From: Oribacterium sp. WCC10
Lineage (GTDB): Bacteria > Bacillota > Clostridia > Lachnospirales > Lachnospiraceae
DNA length: 64,000 bases
Assembly (NCBI RefSeq): GCF_900113415.1
Contig: NZ_FOPH01000010.1
Coordinates: forward strand, 61,526-125,525
Direction: 5' to 3'
Position 1 is the stretch's first letter. Every line of letters begins with the position of its first letter. Below are positions 1 through 7,562 of this stretch, one piece after another. Both the position numbers and the translations under genes were made by a program. The notes below the pieces were generated by a model. The model saw only the letters and a list, made by a program, of their open reading frames with translations. It had not been told where the DNA came from and searched no databases.

Positions 1-62
1 TTATCCCAGATCTTGCGTCCACGGCCATTGGACGACTGCGGATTTACGATGAAATAATACAT
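1..62 (-). CDS. Diacylglycerol/lipid kinase family protein, N-terminal 20 codons
   Basis: The reverse strand starts with ATG at 62-60, preceded by GGAGG at 71-67, and reads YYFIVNPQSSNGRGRKIW before leaving the window. This opening matches the first beta strand and glycine-rich loop of the diacylglycerol kinase catalytic domain (DAGK_cat), where 'NP.S..G.G...W' is typical of Firmicutes lipid kinases. Such enzymes phosphorylate diacylglycerol or a related lipid at the membrane. Only 20 residues are visible, so the family call rests on that motif alone. The gene is divergent from the HtrA gene. Confidence 0.6.
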   Translation of the reverse strand, partial: MYYFIVNPQSSNGRGRKIWD

Positions 63-164
63 TTAACCTCCAAGTTTCAACAAACAGAGTATAGCATCAA
101 AAATTCTTTTTATTTCTAAAAAGACTGTTAAATATGTCAGAATTAATATCTTCTTAGACACAAA

Positions 165-193
165 TTGAACACAGAATATAAGTATGATACAAA
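165..193 (+). promoter_or_regulatory. Sigma-A-type promoter of htrA
   Basis: TTGAAC (165-170), a 17-base spacer and TACAAA (188-193). The predicted transcription start near 200 lies about 37 bases before the htrA ATG. Because the -35 box contains the upstream TTG, an earlier protein start at 165 is unlikely. Confidence 0.55.
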
Positions 194-236
194 CATAGCG
201 TTATTATTGGATTTAGTTTCAGGAGGGTTAGCGAGA

Positions 237-1670
237 ATGAAACGAATAGCAGGAATTGTAGCCGGAGCGCTTTTGTTCGGTGTTGTAGCCGGAGCTTCCA
301 TGGTCGGTGTCAATGTTGCCGCCCAGAAGGCCGGTATCTTATATGAACAGTCTGTTGCTAAGAACAATCAGTCACAGAGCGAAACACAGACTTTTACCCA
401 GCCGGAAAGCACAGCGGCAGAAAGCACTGACAATACTCCCAAAATTCAGCAGTCACAACCGACCGCAACTATGAGCAGTGTTACCAAAGTAGCAAAGGAC
501 GCCATGCCTTCCGTAGTTGCCATCACCAATATGGTCAAGTACAGACAGAACGGTTTTTCCATTTTCGGAGATTTCCAGAGTTATGAAACAGAGGTTCCGG
601 CAAGCGGTTCCGGTGTCATCATCGGAAAGAACGACACAGAGCTTCTTATTCTCACCAATAACCATGTGGTTTCATCTTCAGAGTCTCTTTCCGTAACCTT
701 CAACGATTCCGAGACTGTTGATGCAGCCATCAAGGGCACTGATTCAGCCGCAGACCTTGCCGTCATTTCCATCAAGCTTGAGAACATCCCGACAAAGACA
801 TTGGAATCCATCTCCATAGCAACTCTCGGAGACAGTGATGCCATGGAAGTAGGTGATCAGGTAGTAGCAATCGGTAATGCTCTCGGTTATGGCCAGTCAG
901 TTACAACCGGAATCATTTCCGCGAAGGACAGAGATGTCTCTACCACAAAGGGTACACGTTCAGGACTTCTTCAGACAGATGCAGCCATCAACCCGGGTAA
1001 CTCCGGCGGTGCGCTCCTCAATATGAAGGGTGAAGTCATCGGTATCAATGTTGCCAAGTACACTTCAACATCCATTGAAGGCATGGGTTACTCCATCCCT
1101 TCATCACTCGCAAAGAGAGTAGTTGAAAATCTGTCAACACTTGAAACCCGCGAAGACGTACCAAAGGAAGAGCGCGGATATCTCGGTGTAAAGGTTAAGA
1201 ATATCGATGCACAGACAGCAGAAAGCTTCGGTATGCCTCAGGGTGTATTCGTTTATAAATACACAGAGGGATCGAATGCACAGAACAGCGACCTTCACGA
1301 AAAGGACATCATTACCGCAGTTAACGGTCAGGGCGTAACAAACTTCAACGAACTTTCAACTGTTCTTTCAAAGTACCGCGCAGGAGAGAAGGTTACAGTA
1401 ACCGTTCAGAGACCTAACGGAGACAAGTACGATGAGCTTAATGTCGACGTCGTTCTCGGCTCGGCCGACACTTCAGCTTCTACAGATAAGGACGGTTCCT
1501 CAGCCAATGATCCTTTCTCAAGAAATGATGGTTCAGACGGAAACAACGGCTCAGGCAACAGCAACGAAAACAACGGTGATTCCGGAAACCAGAATAATGG
1601 CAACAATGGTTTATCACAGGATGATATTCTTAAGGCATTCCAGGATTTCATAAATCAGTACCAGAGATAA
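237..1670 (+). CDS. htrA: HtrA/DegP-like membrane-anchored serine protease (S1C, PDZ)
   Basis: 477 residues. A hydrophobic segment at about residues 3-24 is an uncleaved signal anchor, so the protease domain should face outside. It is followed by a Gln/Thr/Ser-rich linker. The trypsin-like domain carries the triad His143 (LTNNHVV), Asp173 (AADLAVI) and Ser256 (NPGNSGGALL). A PDZ domain covers about 311-408. The C-terminal tail (about 409-460) is Asp/Asn/Ser/Gly-rich and low complexity. The family degrades or refolds damaged exported proteins. ATG 237 is chosen because AGGAGGG lies just upstream and a promoter covers the alternative TTG. The gene stands alone with its own promoter and terminator. 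Confidence 0.93.
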   Translation: MKRIAGIVAGALLFGVVAGASMVGVNVAAQKAGILYEQSVAKNNQSQSETQTFTQPESTAAESTDNTPKIQQSQPTATMSSVTKVAKDAMPSVVAITNMVKYRQNGFSIFGDFQSYETEVPASGSGVIIGKNDTELLILTNNHVVSSSESLSVTFNDSETVDAAIKGTDSAADLAVISIKLENIPTKTLESISIATLGDSDAMEVGDQVVAIGNALGYGQSVTTGIISAKDRDVSTTKGTRSGLLQTDAAINPGNSGGALLNMKGEVIGINVAKYTSTSIEGMGYSIPSSLAKRVVENLSTLETREDVPKEERGYLGVKVKNIDAQTAESFGMPQGVFVYKYTEGSNAQNSDLHEKDIITAVNGQGVTNFNELSTVLSKYRAGEKVTVTVQRPNGDKYDELNVDVVLGSADTSASTDKDGSSANDPFSRNDGSDGNNGSGNSNENNGDSGNQNNGNNGLSQDDILKAFQDFINQYQR

Positions 1671-1676
1671 TCACCT

Positions 1677-1711
1677 AAAATGAGTTCGGACTATTGTCCG
1701 GGCTCATTTTT
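1677..1711 (+). terminator. Rho-independent terminator after htrA
   Basis: AAAATGAG..CGGAC pairs across a TATT loop with GTCCG..CTCATTTT (two G-U pairs in the stem) and is followed by T residues. Confidence 0.8.
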
Positions 1712-1810
1712 CATATATGCACTGCTTTCGTTACAGTTAAGCAAAAGAAGCTAATGCCCCCCGGCTGTGCTGTTACGCCTGCATGAATGTTCAAGCTGTT
1801 TGTTCTTATA

Positions 1811-1839
1811 TTGACTGTAAAACTCTAAAATATTACAAT
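1811..1839 (+). promoter_or_regulatory. Promoter of the cysS operon
   Basis: TTGACT (1811-1816), 17-base spacer, TACAAT (1834-1839). The leader to cysS holds an inverted repeat TTGGGAA (1855-1861)/TTCCCAA (1881-1887) just before the SD. No T-box consensus was seen, so control by uncharged tRNA-Cys is not supported. Confidence 0.65.
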
Positions 1840-1903
1840 AAAGTCCATGTAGCCTTGGGAAATATCCTTATGATAAAGCCTTCCCAAAGCAGAGGAGATA
1901 ATT

Positions 1904-3310
1904 ATGAAGATATTTAATACCATGTCACGCATGAAGGAAGAATTCAAACCGATAGAGCCAGGAAAGATCCGCATGTATGTGTGTGGTCCTACGGTATACA
2001 ATTTTATCCATATCGGTAACGCCCGTCCGATGATCGTATTTGATACTTTCAGACGATTCATGGAATATCAGGGATACAAAGTAACCTACGTTTCAAACTA
2101 CACAGACGTAGATGACAAGATCATCAAAGAGGCTAATGAAGAGGGCGTTGAGTGCTCCGACATTACCAGGAGATATATAGCCGAGGTGGAGAAGGATATG
2201 TCCGACCTCAATATCGAGGAGGCTGTTCACCCTAAGGCAACCGAAGAAATTCAGGGCATGATCGATCTCATCAAGGAGCTTATCGACAAGAACAGCGCCT
2301 ATGTGGCACAGGACGGAACAGTATATTTCGATACAACTGCATTCAGGAACTACGGCGAGCTCAGCCACAAGAATATTGACGAGCTTCAGTCAGGTTTCCG
2401 TGACCTGAAGGTTTCCGGTGAGGACGGAAAGAGAACTTCAACTGACTTCGTTCTCTGGAAGCCAAAGAAGCCGGGTGAGCCTTACTGGGAGTCACCATGG
2501 TGCGAGGGACGTCCGGGCTGGCACACCGAGTGCTGCGTTATGGCACCAAAGTACTGCGGCGGTCGCCTTGATATACACGCCGGAGGAGAGGATCTTATTT
2601 TCCCTCACCATGAAAATGAGATCGCTCAGTACGAGATGGCTCACGGCGAAAAGTTTGCCAACTACTGGATGCACAATGCATTTATAAACATTAACAACCA
2701 GAAGATGTCCAAGTCCTTAGGCAATTTCTTCACAGTACGTGACATCACATCTCAGTATGATCCCCGCGTACTCCGTTTCTACATGCTCAGCGCTCATTAC
2801 CGTAATCCGCTGAACTTCTCAAGAGACCTTATGGACAGCGCAAAGACATCACTTGAGCGTATACAGACTGCCATTGAGAGACTCCGTGAGCTTAGTGTCA
2901 AGGCTCAGGGCACAGAATTCACCGAAGCAGAGAAGGAAGCTGCAAAGACAGTTGATGCTCAGCAGGAGATGTTCAACCAGAAGATGGAAGATGATCTCAA
3001 TACTGCAGATGCCATCACAGCTATCTTTGAACTTGTAAAGATTGCCAATGTTTCTGCCGATGAGTCAAGCACAAAGGCATTTGTCGACTATGTACTTTCA
3101 AAGCTTGAGGTTCTCATGGGCGTTCTCGGCATCAGAACAGTGGTTGAAAAGGACGATCTTGATTCAGAAGTAGAGAAACTTATCGAGGAGAGACAGGCCG
3201 CAAGAAAAGCTAAGGATTTTGCAAAGGCAGATGAAATCCGTGACAAACTTCTTGCGATGGGCATCGTTCTTAAGGATACCCGCGAGGGTGTTAAATGGAG
3301 CAGAGCTTGA
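1904..3310 (+). CDS. cysS: Cysteinyl-tRNA synthetase
   Basis: 468 residues, the usual bacterial CysRS length. It charges tRNA-Cys with cysteine using ATP in the cytoplasm. The class I signature is complete: HIGN at about 36-39 (YNFIHIGNARP) and KMSKS at 267-271. Cys28 (VCGPT) and the GWHTECC and HHENE segments are the expected zinc ligands that recognise cysteine. The C-terminal DALR-type helical domain ends in the KDT.EG.KW motif common to CysRS. The start has an AGGAG at proper spacing. It opens a cysS-mrnC-rlmB run, a conserved Firmicutes translation/RNA-processing cluster, transcribed from the promoter at 1811. Confidence 0.97.
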   Translation: MKIFNTMSRMKEEFKPIEPGKIRMYVCGPTVYNFIHIGNARPMIVFDTFRRFMEYQGYKVTYVSNYTDVDDKIIKEANEEGVECSDITRRYIAEVEKDMSDLNIEEAVHPKATEEIQGMIDLIKELIDKNSAYVAQDGTVYFDTTAFRNYGELSHKNIDELQSGFRDLKVSGEDGKRTSTDFVLWKPKKPGEPYWESPWCEGRPGWHTECCVMAPKYCGGRLDIHAGGEDLIFPHHENEIAQYEMAHGEKFANYWMHNAFININNQKMSKSLGNFFTVRDITSQYDPRVLRFYMLSAHYRNPLNFSRDLMDSAKTSLERIQTAIERLRELSVKAQGTEFTEAEKEAAKTVDAQQEMFNQKMEDDLNTADAITAIFELVKIANVSADESSTKAFVDYVLSKLEVLMGVLGIRTVVEKDDLDSEVEKLIEERQAARKAKDFAKADEIRDKLLAMGIVLKDTREGVKWSRA

Positions 3311-3376
3311 CAAATATCCGTATGCCGGATAAAATCTAGCGATTCCATTTATACAGATTTGATTTCCCGGAGGTTG

Positions 3377-3940
3377 ATGCAACCTTACGGGCATAGATTT
3401 GAGAACATGATAAATACTAATTTTGAACATTATAAGAAGATGCTGAATATCAAAGCGGTGGATGTGCAAACCACATCCCCGCTTATTCTTGCATATATAG
3501 GTGACGGCATTTACGACCTTGCAGTGAGAGAATACGTGGCTACAAACTTCCCGGGTTCCGTCAATTCCATCAACCACAAAAAAACCGAGTTTGTATGCGC
3601 CCACGCGCAGTCCGAGATCATGGGATGGCTTATAGGACAGAACAGACTCAATGATGATGAGATGTCTGTTTACAGACGCGGAAGAAATCACAAGTCCAGC
3701 ACCCACAGTAAGAACAGTTCTATCCAGGATTATCGCCGAGCCACAGGTTTTGAGGCTCTTCTAGGATATCTTTATCTGACAGAACAGTATGATAGACTAA
3801 TCGAGCTTGAAGCCGCCGGAATCGGTCATCTTCAGGAGCTTTTGGATACACAGGGATATGTTAATCCCAGGAAAAACAAGATTGCTTCCGAAAAGATCAA
3901 AGCAGCTAAACAATCAGATTCATCTGACGCATCGGATTGA
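3377..3940 (+). CDS. mrnC: Mini-ribonuclease III
   Basis: About 187 residues if started at ATG 3377 (GGAGG at 3369-3373, a short 3-base spacing); ATG 3407, which gives the usual family N terminus 'NTNFEHYKKMLNIKAVD', is an alternative. Mini-III is the small dimeric RNase III lacking the dsRNA-binding domain and matures 23S rRNA ends in Firmicutes. The RNase III core is visible: SPLILAYIGDGIYDLAVRE with the catalytic Asp, then a GRN.KS segment and the second acidic motif EALLGYLYL. A Lys/Ser/Asp-rich tail follows. It lies 66 bases after cysS and 53 before rlmB. Confidence 0.92.
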   Translation: MQPYGHRFENMINTNFEHYKKMLNIKAVDVQTTSPLILAYIGDGIYDLAVREYVATNFPGSVNSINHKKTEFVCAHAQSEIMGWLIGQNRLNDDEMSVYRRGRNHKSSTHSKNSSIQDYRRATGFEALLGYLYLTEQYDRLIELEAAGIGHLQELLDTQGYVNPRKNKIASEKIKAAKQSDSSDASD

Positions 3941-3993
3941 ATATACATAAATAAGCAGCCCGGAGAATTGTGTTTTATAGAAAGGTTCAACAT

Positions 3994-4737
3994 ATGAGAG
4001 ATGAACAGTTTACCGTCATCGGACGTAATCCGGTGATAGAAGCATTCCGTGCAGGAAAGACCGTGGACAGACTTTTCCTTCAGGATGGAATACATGATGG
4101 CCCTGTTTCAACCATCATAAGAGAAGCAAAGAAGGCCGGAATCAAGCCGGAGTTTGTAAAGAAAGAACGTCTTGATGAGATAGCCGGACAGGGATCACAT
4201 CAGGGAGTTATCGCATATCTTGCGGCATTCCACTACAGCACTGTACAGGATATCCTTGATTATGCCCGTGAAAAGAATGAGAGTCCGTTCCTGTTCATTC
4301 TCGACGGAATCGAAGACCCTCACAACCTTGGTGCTATGATACGTACAGCCAACCTTGCAGGTGCTCACGGCGTTATCATTCGCGAGCGTCGCGCTGTAGG
4401 ACTTACCTCAACAGTTGCCAAAACTTCAGCAGGTGCCCTTGAGCATACAAGAGTTGCCAAGGTAACCAATATCGGTCAGACCATCGAGGAGCTCAAGAAG
4501 GAAGGTCTCTGGTTCGTATGTGCAGATATGGGTGGCGAGAGTATGTATCGTCTCAACCTTAAAGGTGCCATCGGTCTCGTTATCGGAAACGAAGGCGAGG
4601 GTGTATCACGTCTTGTAAAAGAGAAGTGTGATATGGTTGCATCCATTCCAATGTTTGGAGACATTGACTCACTGAACGCCTCTGTTGCCTGCGGTGTACT
4701 GGCGTATGAGATTGTGAGACAGCGACTTAACGGCTGA
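3994..4737 (+). CDS. rlmB: 23S rRNA (guanosine-2'-O)-methyltransferase RlmB, SpoU/TrmH family
   Basis: 247 residues from ATG 3994 (AAAGG 8 bases upstream); an in-frame GTG at 3970 would add 8 residues without family support. The N-terminal substrate-binding domain opens with 'FTVIGRNPVIEAFRAGK'. The knotted SPOUT domain holds motif 1 (DPHNLGAMIRTANLAG), motif 2 (LVIGNEGEGVSRLV) and motif 3 (LNASVACGVLAYE). RlmB methylates a guanosine of the 23S peptidyl-transferase loop (G2251 in E. coli), using SAM. Adjacent mrnC also acts on 23S rRNA, which fits a shared transcription unit ending at the terminator near 4843. Confidence 0.93.
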   Translation: MRDEQFTVIGRNPVIEAFRAGKTVDRLFLQDGIHDGPVSTIIREAKKAGIKPEFVKKERLDEIAGQGSHQGVIAYLAAFHYSTVQDILDYAREKNESPFLFILDGIEDPHNLGAMIRTANLAGAHGVIIRERRAVGLTSTVAKTSAGALEHTRVAKVTNIGQTIEELKKEGLWFVCADMGGESMYRLNLKGAIGLVIGNEGEGVSRLVKEKCDMVASIPMFGDIDSLNASVACGVLAYEIVRQRLNG

Positions 4738-4842
4738 TCATTATTTGAAGACAGGGATATTCGCCTTCTTCAGCATCGCAAGTCTTTTATCACGATCGAA
4801 TGAAAGCTTTTGCACAAAATGAAGAACATCATAGCAGATATG

Positions 4843-4876
4843 AAAGTCGGGTATATTACCCGGCTTTTCTTTTTTT
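4843..4876 (+). terminator. Terminator of the cysS-mrnC-rlmB unit
   Basis: AAAGTCGGGTA / TACCCGGCTTT stem with a TAT loop followed by a long T run. The opposite strand of 4741-4870 also reads as a short protein-like fragment ending ..KKANIPVFK-stop, not recognised. Confidence 0.85.
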
Positions 4877-5056
4877 TAAAATAGTCGTATCCTAAGGGAA
4901 CACCGGTGTATAGCCGATTGATTCGACGTACCGGCATTGGAACAGCACTTTCAGGGAAACATTGCTTTAATCAGTTTATGCTATGCTCCTGATATTTCGT
5001 ACAGGGCTTAGTTCGTTTCCCGTGACAACCATTCATTTAGGGAGAATATAGAATAA

Positions 5057-5776
5057 ATGGAAGCAAAAACAGAGAAGGATATATTTCTGGAATGTGAAAA
5101 ATTATGGGTCTTTTGGGCTCTCATATTTGTCGGCGGATACTATGGTGCTTATACCTACTGCCTGAGGGGCGGCGTTTTCTGTAATGCACAGACCGCCAAC
5201 ATTGTACTCATGAGTATGCATATCGGGAACGGAGAGTTCAGCAAAGCCGCATACTATCTCATTCCTTTTTCGGCATATCTTAGCGGCACTATGCTGTCTG
5301 AAATCTGGGCGAAGGAAATAAAAAGATTTCACTTTCTTCGATGGGACACACTGCTTGTGGGTTTTGAACTATTTGCCGTAATTTTGTTAGGACTTATGCC
5401 TGCATCATGGCCTGACCAAATCTGTCAGATAACTCTCAACTTCATCTGTGCAATGCAGTTCAATACTTTCAGACAGGCAGAAGGTGTCGGAATGGCAACC
5501 ACTTTCTGCACCAATCATCTGAGACAGTTCGGTTCATTCCTGGTCAAGTTTCTGAGAAGCAACGACCATTCCTACAAGAGAAAAGCGAAACTGCATGGCA
5601 GTATGATGCTGCTTTTCTTCATGGGAGTTCTGGTCGGAACATTACTCAGCAGGTTCCTGGGACTTCATTCCATATGGGGCGCCGGCGTAGTGCTTTTCGT
5701 CGTATTCGTCAAGCTTCTCTACGCAGACAGAACCTATGAAAAGGATAGGCTTTATGTAACTCCTCATGGCCACTGA
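5057..5776 (+). CDS. YoaK/DUF1275 family membrane protein
   Basis: 239 residues with about six hydrophobic segments. The pattern 'GGYYGAYTYCLRGGVFCNAQTAN' near the first helices and 'AMQFNTFRQAEGVGMATTFCTNHLRQ' in the second half are typical of the DUF1275 (YoaK) family. The biochemical role of the family is not established; a small-molecule transport role is sometimes assumed. ATG 5057 is preceded by GGGAGAA. It is a single gene between the rlmB terminator and aroE, with 60 bases to aroE, so co-transcription with aroE is possible. Confidence 0.85.
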   Translation: MEAKTEKDIFLECEKLWVFWALIFVGGYYGAYTYCLRGGVFCNAQTANIVLMSMHIGNGEFSKAAYYLIPFSAYLSGTMLSEIWAKEIKRFHFLRWDTLLVGFELFAVILLGLMPASWPDQICQITLNFICAMQFNTFRQAEGVGMATTFCTNHLRQFGSFLVKFLRSNDHSYKRKAKLHGSMMLLFFMGVLVGTLLSRFLGLHSIWGAGVVLFVVFVKLLYADRTYEKDRLYVTPHGH

Positions 5777-5836
5777 TATAAACCAACGCCATTGTTCTCA
5801 CAATCCGTACAGATATTGTTTTTAATTGGAGTAATT

Positions 5837-6724
5837 ATGAATATTTCCGGACACACCAGACTCATCTGCCTTTTAGGCAGTCCCGTAGCTCACAGCCTTT
5901 CACCTGCCATGCACAATGAAGGCTTCAGACAGTTGGATCTCGATTACAGCTATATGGCCTTTGACATTAAGGAAGGAGAACTTGGAGGAATTCTCAACAG
6001 TTTTAAAAAGATGGGCGTCCGCGGTTTCAATCTCACCATGCCGCTGAAGACCGAAGCTGTATCCCTCTGCGACAGACTGAGTACTGCTGCGGAAATCGCA
6101 GGATCGGTTAATACCGTGGTGATAGAAGAGGACGGAACCGTAACAGGGCACACCACTGACGGTATAGGCTTCACAGAATCAGCCCGTCAGGCCGGCGTTG
6201 ATTTCACAGGCAAAAAGGTCGCCATTCTCGGCACCGGCGGAGCAGGCATCGCGGTCCTTGTTCAGCTGGCCCTTGACGGCGCAAAAGAAATCTCGGTTTT
6301 TGAACGAACCGGAAGCCGCTTCAGCGAAAGAACCAAAGCTGTGGTTGAAACATTAAACAACCGTACATCCTGCAGTGTCAAAGTCTATGATTATACTGAC
6401 GAAGTGCTCCGCAAAGAGATTTCAGCGTCAGTGCTTCTTATCAATGCCACAAATGTGGGCATGGCTCCGAACGTTGATGGAAATCTCATCAAAGACAAGT
6501 CCTGGCTTACAACCCGCGCCGAAGGAACGACAGATCCTCTGGCCGTTGCGGATGTCATCTATAATCCCCGAAAGACAAAGCTTCTTGAGATGGCAGAAGA
6601 GTGCGGACTTAAAGCATTTAACGGAATGTACATGCTTCTGTATCAGGGCGCTGCTGCGTTTGAACTTTGGACCGGGCAAAAGATGCCGGTTGAGATGGTA
6701 AAAGAGAAGTATTTCAACATATAA
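5837..6724 (+). CDS. aroE: Shikimate dehydrogenase (NADP+)
   Basis: 295 residues. It reduces 3-dehydroshikimate to shikimate in aromatic amino-acid synthesis. The substrate domain has GSPVAHSLSPAMHNEGF, with the two Ser that bind shikimate, and NLTMPLKTEAV, holding the catalytic Lys of the 'N(V/L)T.P.K' motif; TTDG follows. The Rossmann part has GTGGAGIAV. The tail 'NGMYMLLYQGAAAFELWTG' is the usual AroE C terminus. ATG 5837 follows TTGGAG; the longer reading from upstream adds a hydrophobic extension without SD. No other shikimate genes are nearby. Confidence 0.95.
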   Translation: MNISGHTRLICLLGSPVAHSLSPAMHNEGFRQLDLDYSYMAFDIKEGELGGILNSFKKMGVRGFNLTMPLKTEAVSLCDRLSTAAEIAGSVNTVVIEEDGTVTGHTTDGIGFTESARQAGVDFTGKKVAILGTGGAGIAVLVQLALDGAKEISVFERTGSRFSERTKAVVETLNNRTSCSVKVYDYTDEVLRKEISASVLLINATNVGMAPNVDGNLIKDKSWLTTRAEGTTDPLAVADVIYNPRKTKLLEMAEECGLKAFNGMYMLLYQGAAAFELWTGQKMPVEMVKEKYFNI

Positions 6725-6781
6725 CAAAATTACGGTCTGTTTTAGAGTGATCCTGACCATAAAGGGCAAAAAAAATACCAA

Positions 6782-6810
6782 TTGACTTTGATCTATTCTT
6801 ATGCTAGATT
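6782..6810 (+). promoter_or_regulatory. Promoter of tRNA-Thr
   Basis: TTGACT (6782-6787), 17-base spacer, TAGATT (6805-6810), about 25 bases before the tRNA 5' end. Confidence 0.6.
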
Positions 6811-6834
6811 TATTAAGTTCTCAGTTGAGAGCAT

Positions 6835-6907
6835 GCTGGTATAGCACAGTCGGTAGTGCGTCGCATTGGTAGTGCGGAGGTCACCGGTCCGATTCCGGTT
6901 ACCAGCT
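6835..6907 (+). tRNA. tRNA-Thr (anticodon GGT)
   Basis: A 73-base cloverleaf. Acceptor GCTGGTA pairs with TACCAGC, discriminator T; D stem GCAC/GTGC with loop AGTCGGTA; anticodon stem TCGCA/TGCGG with loop TTGGTAG, giving anticodon GGT for threonine ACC/ACU; five-base variable loop; T stem ACCGG/CCGGT. CCA is not encoded. The T loop reads TCCGATT, so position 55 is C (6889) instead of the nearly universal U. The gene has its own promoter and a terminator at 6940. An integrase relic lies just downstream, so this tRNA may once have been an attachment site. Confidence 0.85.
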
Positions 6908-6939
6908 TTTTTTATTGCCTGTTTTTCCATGCAGATTGA

Positions 6940-6982
6940 GGTCGAAAACCCACGTGTTTACGTTGGTTTCCGGCCTTTTTTG
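6940..6982 (+). terminator. Terminator after tRNA-Thr
   Basis: GGTCGAAAACC.ACGT pairs imperfectly with ACGT.GGTTTCCGGCC over a GTTT loop, followed by six T. Confidence 0.75.
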
Positions 6983-7008
6983 TTTTACGGATTACCGGAT
7001 ACGTAAAA
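6983..7008. repeat. 26-bp palindromic repeat, copy 1
   Basis: TTTTACG-GATTACCGGATA-CGTAAAA has perfect 7-base inverted arms. The same 26 bases, with a preceding TTTTTG, recur at 12679-12704. The two copies bracket the integrase relic and the potassium module, suggesting a duplicated end or target of a mobile element. Confidence 0.7.
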
Positions 7009-7024
7009 GTTATGTAAGTCCTCT

Positions 7025-7390
7025 TTAATACTGTGTGACGAGGCGACTCAAATTCTCAACAGATACACAAAAGGAAAATCTCCGGAAGACTTGATTTTTC
7101 CCAATACTTTGGGCGAACTTCTTTCCTCCGGCAATGCAAGGCGGAAATTTAAAAGGTGGGTCAAAGAATGCGGTATAGAAAAAGACTTGCATCCACATAG
7201 CTTACGTGGCAGTTACGGCGTATACCTGATGGACAACGGAATGGAACTATCAGCCGTAAGCAGAAATCTTAGACATGCGAAAGTTGACACCACAGCGAAG
7301 TACTACAGCACATACACGGCATCGCAGCGAATAAAGGATCAAACAGCAGCAAATCAGATCTTTGCAAATATATCAAGGCATCAAGTCTAA
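7025..7390 (+). pseudogene. Tyrosine recombinase/phage integrase, C-terminal remnant
   Basis: An open frame with no proper start (in-frame stop at 7004) encodes about 120 residues matching the catalytic C-terminal half of tyrosine recombinases. Visible are 'ATQILNRYTKGKSPEDLIFP', the H-x-L-R motif in 'DLHPHSLRGSYGVYLMDNG', a degenerate LGH box reading LRHAKVDTTAKYY and the nucleophile Tyr in KYYSTYT. The N-terminal half and the first catalytic Arg region are absent. It starts right after the palindrome at 6983 and ends right before an IS-end-like sequence at 7392, so it seems truncated by later insertions next to the tRNA. Confidence 0.75.
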
Positions 7391-7391
7391 A

Positions 7392-7410
7392 GGGGCTGTT
7401 GCATTAGATG
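7392..7410 (+). repeat. IS-end-like 19-mer, copy 1
   Basis: GGGGCTGTTGCATTAGATG recurs with one difference at 12645-12663, and its first nine bases recur at 15022-15030. Sequences of this type form the ends of many Lachnospiraceae insertion sequences; no transposase accompanies them here. Confidence 0.5.
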
Positions 7411-7428
7411 GCACATCCTTTTTTCTTT

Positions 7429-7466
7429 GATTTCTCCTCATGCCTTGCCAAAAGGCATGAGAAATC
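7429..7466. other. Strong hairpin upstream of ktrB
   Basis: CTCATGCCTT (7437-7446) and AAGGCATGAG (7452-7461) form a perfect 10-bp stem, extended by GATTT/AAATC. No T run follows on either strand, so it is not a standard terminator; it could be an IS remnant or a leader structure of ktrB. Confidence 0.45.
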
Positions 7467-7562
7467 ATTAATACAATCTTAATATCAGTTATCATATCCT
7501 TAACACCATCTTTGTCAGATCCTTTGTATCATATGAGTACAGTAAGATAACGGAGGATCATG

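Noticed and set aside
1712..1903. T-box leader before cysS
   Set aside because: The conserved T-box antiterminator sequence and a terminator are absent; only a short inverted repeat is seen.
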